Source: JBFKOL01 sp041628815
GTDB taxonomy: Bacteria; Bacteroidota; Bacteroidia; Chitinophagales; Saprospiraceae
NCBI GenBank assembly: GCA_041628815.1
Contig: JBFKOL010000277.1
Span: 1-5,986, forward strand
DNA length: 5,986 nucleotides
Reading direction: 5' to 3'
Part shown: positions 5,664 through 5,986 of the stretch, piece by piece
How positions within the stretch are numbered: the first letter of the stretch is position 1
How the letters are laid out: each line of letters opens with the position of its first letter
The notes under the pieces: generated by a model
Told to the model about the DNA's origin: nothing
Database searches by the model: none
The model's input: only the letters and a program-made list of their open reading frames with translations
Position numbers and translations under genes: made by a program

Positions 5664-5986
5664 TTGAAAGTGAACCCATATTTAAAATTTCATCCCGAGG
5701 TACAAAGTGCCGTTGCATCAGGACAACCAGTCGTGGCACTTGAGTCCACAATCATATCTCATGGGATGCCCTATCCAAAAAATATAGAGACAGCTTTGGC
5801 AGTACAAAAAACGGTCAGGGATCACGGGGCAGTGCCAGCCACCATGGGAGTGGTGAATGGACAGTTGAAAGTGGGCATGGACGATGACCTCATCCATAGG
5901 TTTGGCAAAGAGGGGAGAAGCATTATAAAAGTCAATCGCAGGGATCTTCCTTATGTTATCAATTCAAGGTGTCCATCTAAAACGGA
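5664..5986 (+). CDS. psuG: Pseudouridine-5'-phosphate glycosidase, N-terminal part (3' truncated by window)
   Basis: The first 107 residues of PsuG, which reversibly cleaves the C-C glycosidic bond of pseudouridine 5'-phosphate to uracil and ribose-5-phosphate in the cytoplasm. The frame starts with TTG at 5664, giving MKVNPYLKFHPEVQ, and runs open to the window end. Close matches to the E. coli enzyme as I recall it are HPEVQ (10-14), PVVALESTIISHGMPYP (22-38), a GAVPAT segment, GQLKVGM and VNRRDLPYV. Glu27 corresponds to the active-site Glu31 of the E. coli enzyme. The Schiff-base lysine (Lys166 in E. coli) lies beyond the window. The gene starts 4 nt after the psuK stop, so the two steps are translated together. 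The frame was not offered by an ATG-based scan because of the rare start and the missing end. Confidence 0.93.
   Translation, partial: MKVNPYLKFHPEVQSAVASGQPVVALESTIISHGMPYPKNIETALAVQKTVRDHGAVPATMGVVNGQLKVGMDDDLIHRFGKEGRSIIKVNRRDLPYVINSRCPSKT

Overview
The window looks like chromosomal DNA of a Bacteroidota-like bacterium. This rests on moderate-to-low GC by eye, mostly weak Shine-Dalgarno sequences, a small Cys-rich lipoprotein, and nucleoside phosphorylase and PsuK/PsuG types I associate with that group. It is an inference; there is no rRNA or marker gene here. I see no tRNA, rRNA, CRISPR array, transposase or other sign of a mobile element.

Positions 1-2376 (+ strand) form a very tight operon of five reading frames. 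It begins with the C-terminal end of an FMN-binding glutamate-synthase-like (GltB-domain) protein. Next come a 70-residue two-helix membrane protein and a 29-residue single-helix ORF. A 351-residue protein follows, fusing a six-helix ferric-reductase/MsrQ-like heme b domain to a C-terminal Rieske [2Fe-2S] domain. The last gene encodes a membrane-anchored protein with a conserved-looking C...HxxCxxxC cluster. All junctions are within 3 nt or overlap. The predicted topology suggests electron transfer between a cytoplasmic flavoprotein and an extracytoplasmic Cys/His protein through a Rieske centre and heme b. This is the most likely poorly described system in the window.

Positions 2377-2474 are a short convergent spacer with one small palindrome and no convincing terminator.

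Positions 2475-4663 (- strand) carry, in transcription order, a BtpA/SgcQ-family TIM-barrel protein, a uridine-phosphorylase-type nucleoside phosphorylase and a small six-cysteine lipoprotein.

Positions 4664-4732 are a 69-nt divergent promoter region. Positions 4733-5986 (+ strand) carry psuK (pseudouridine kinase, PfkB family) and, 4 nt later, the start of psuG (pseudouridine-5'-phosphate glycosidase), cut by the window edge.

Taken together, the right half is a pyrimidine-nucleoside salvage/catabolism locus. PsuK and PsuG convert pseudouridine to uracil and ribose-5-phosphate, and the phosphorylase releases uracil and ribose-1-phosphate from uridine. The BtpA/SgcQ protein, whose biochemical role is not established, sits between them and may act on a linked sugar or nucleoside intermediate.
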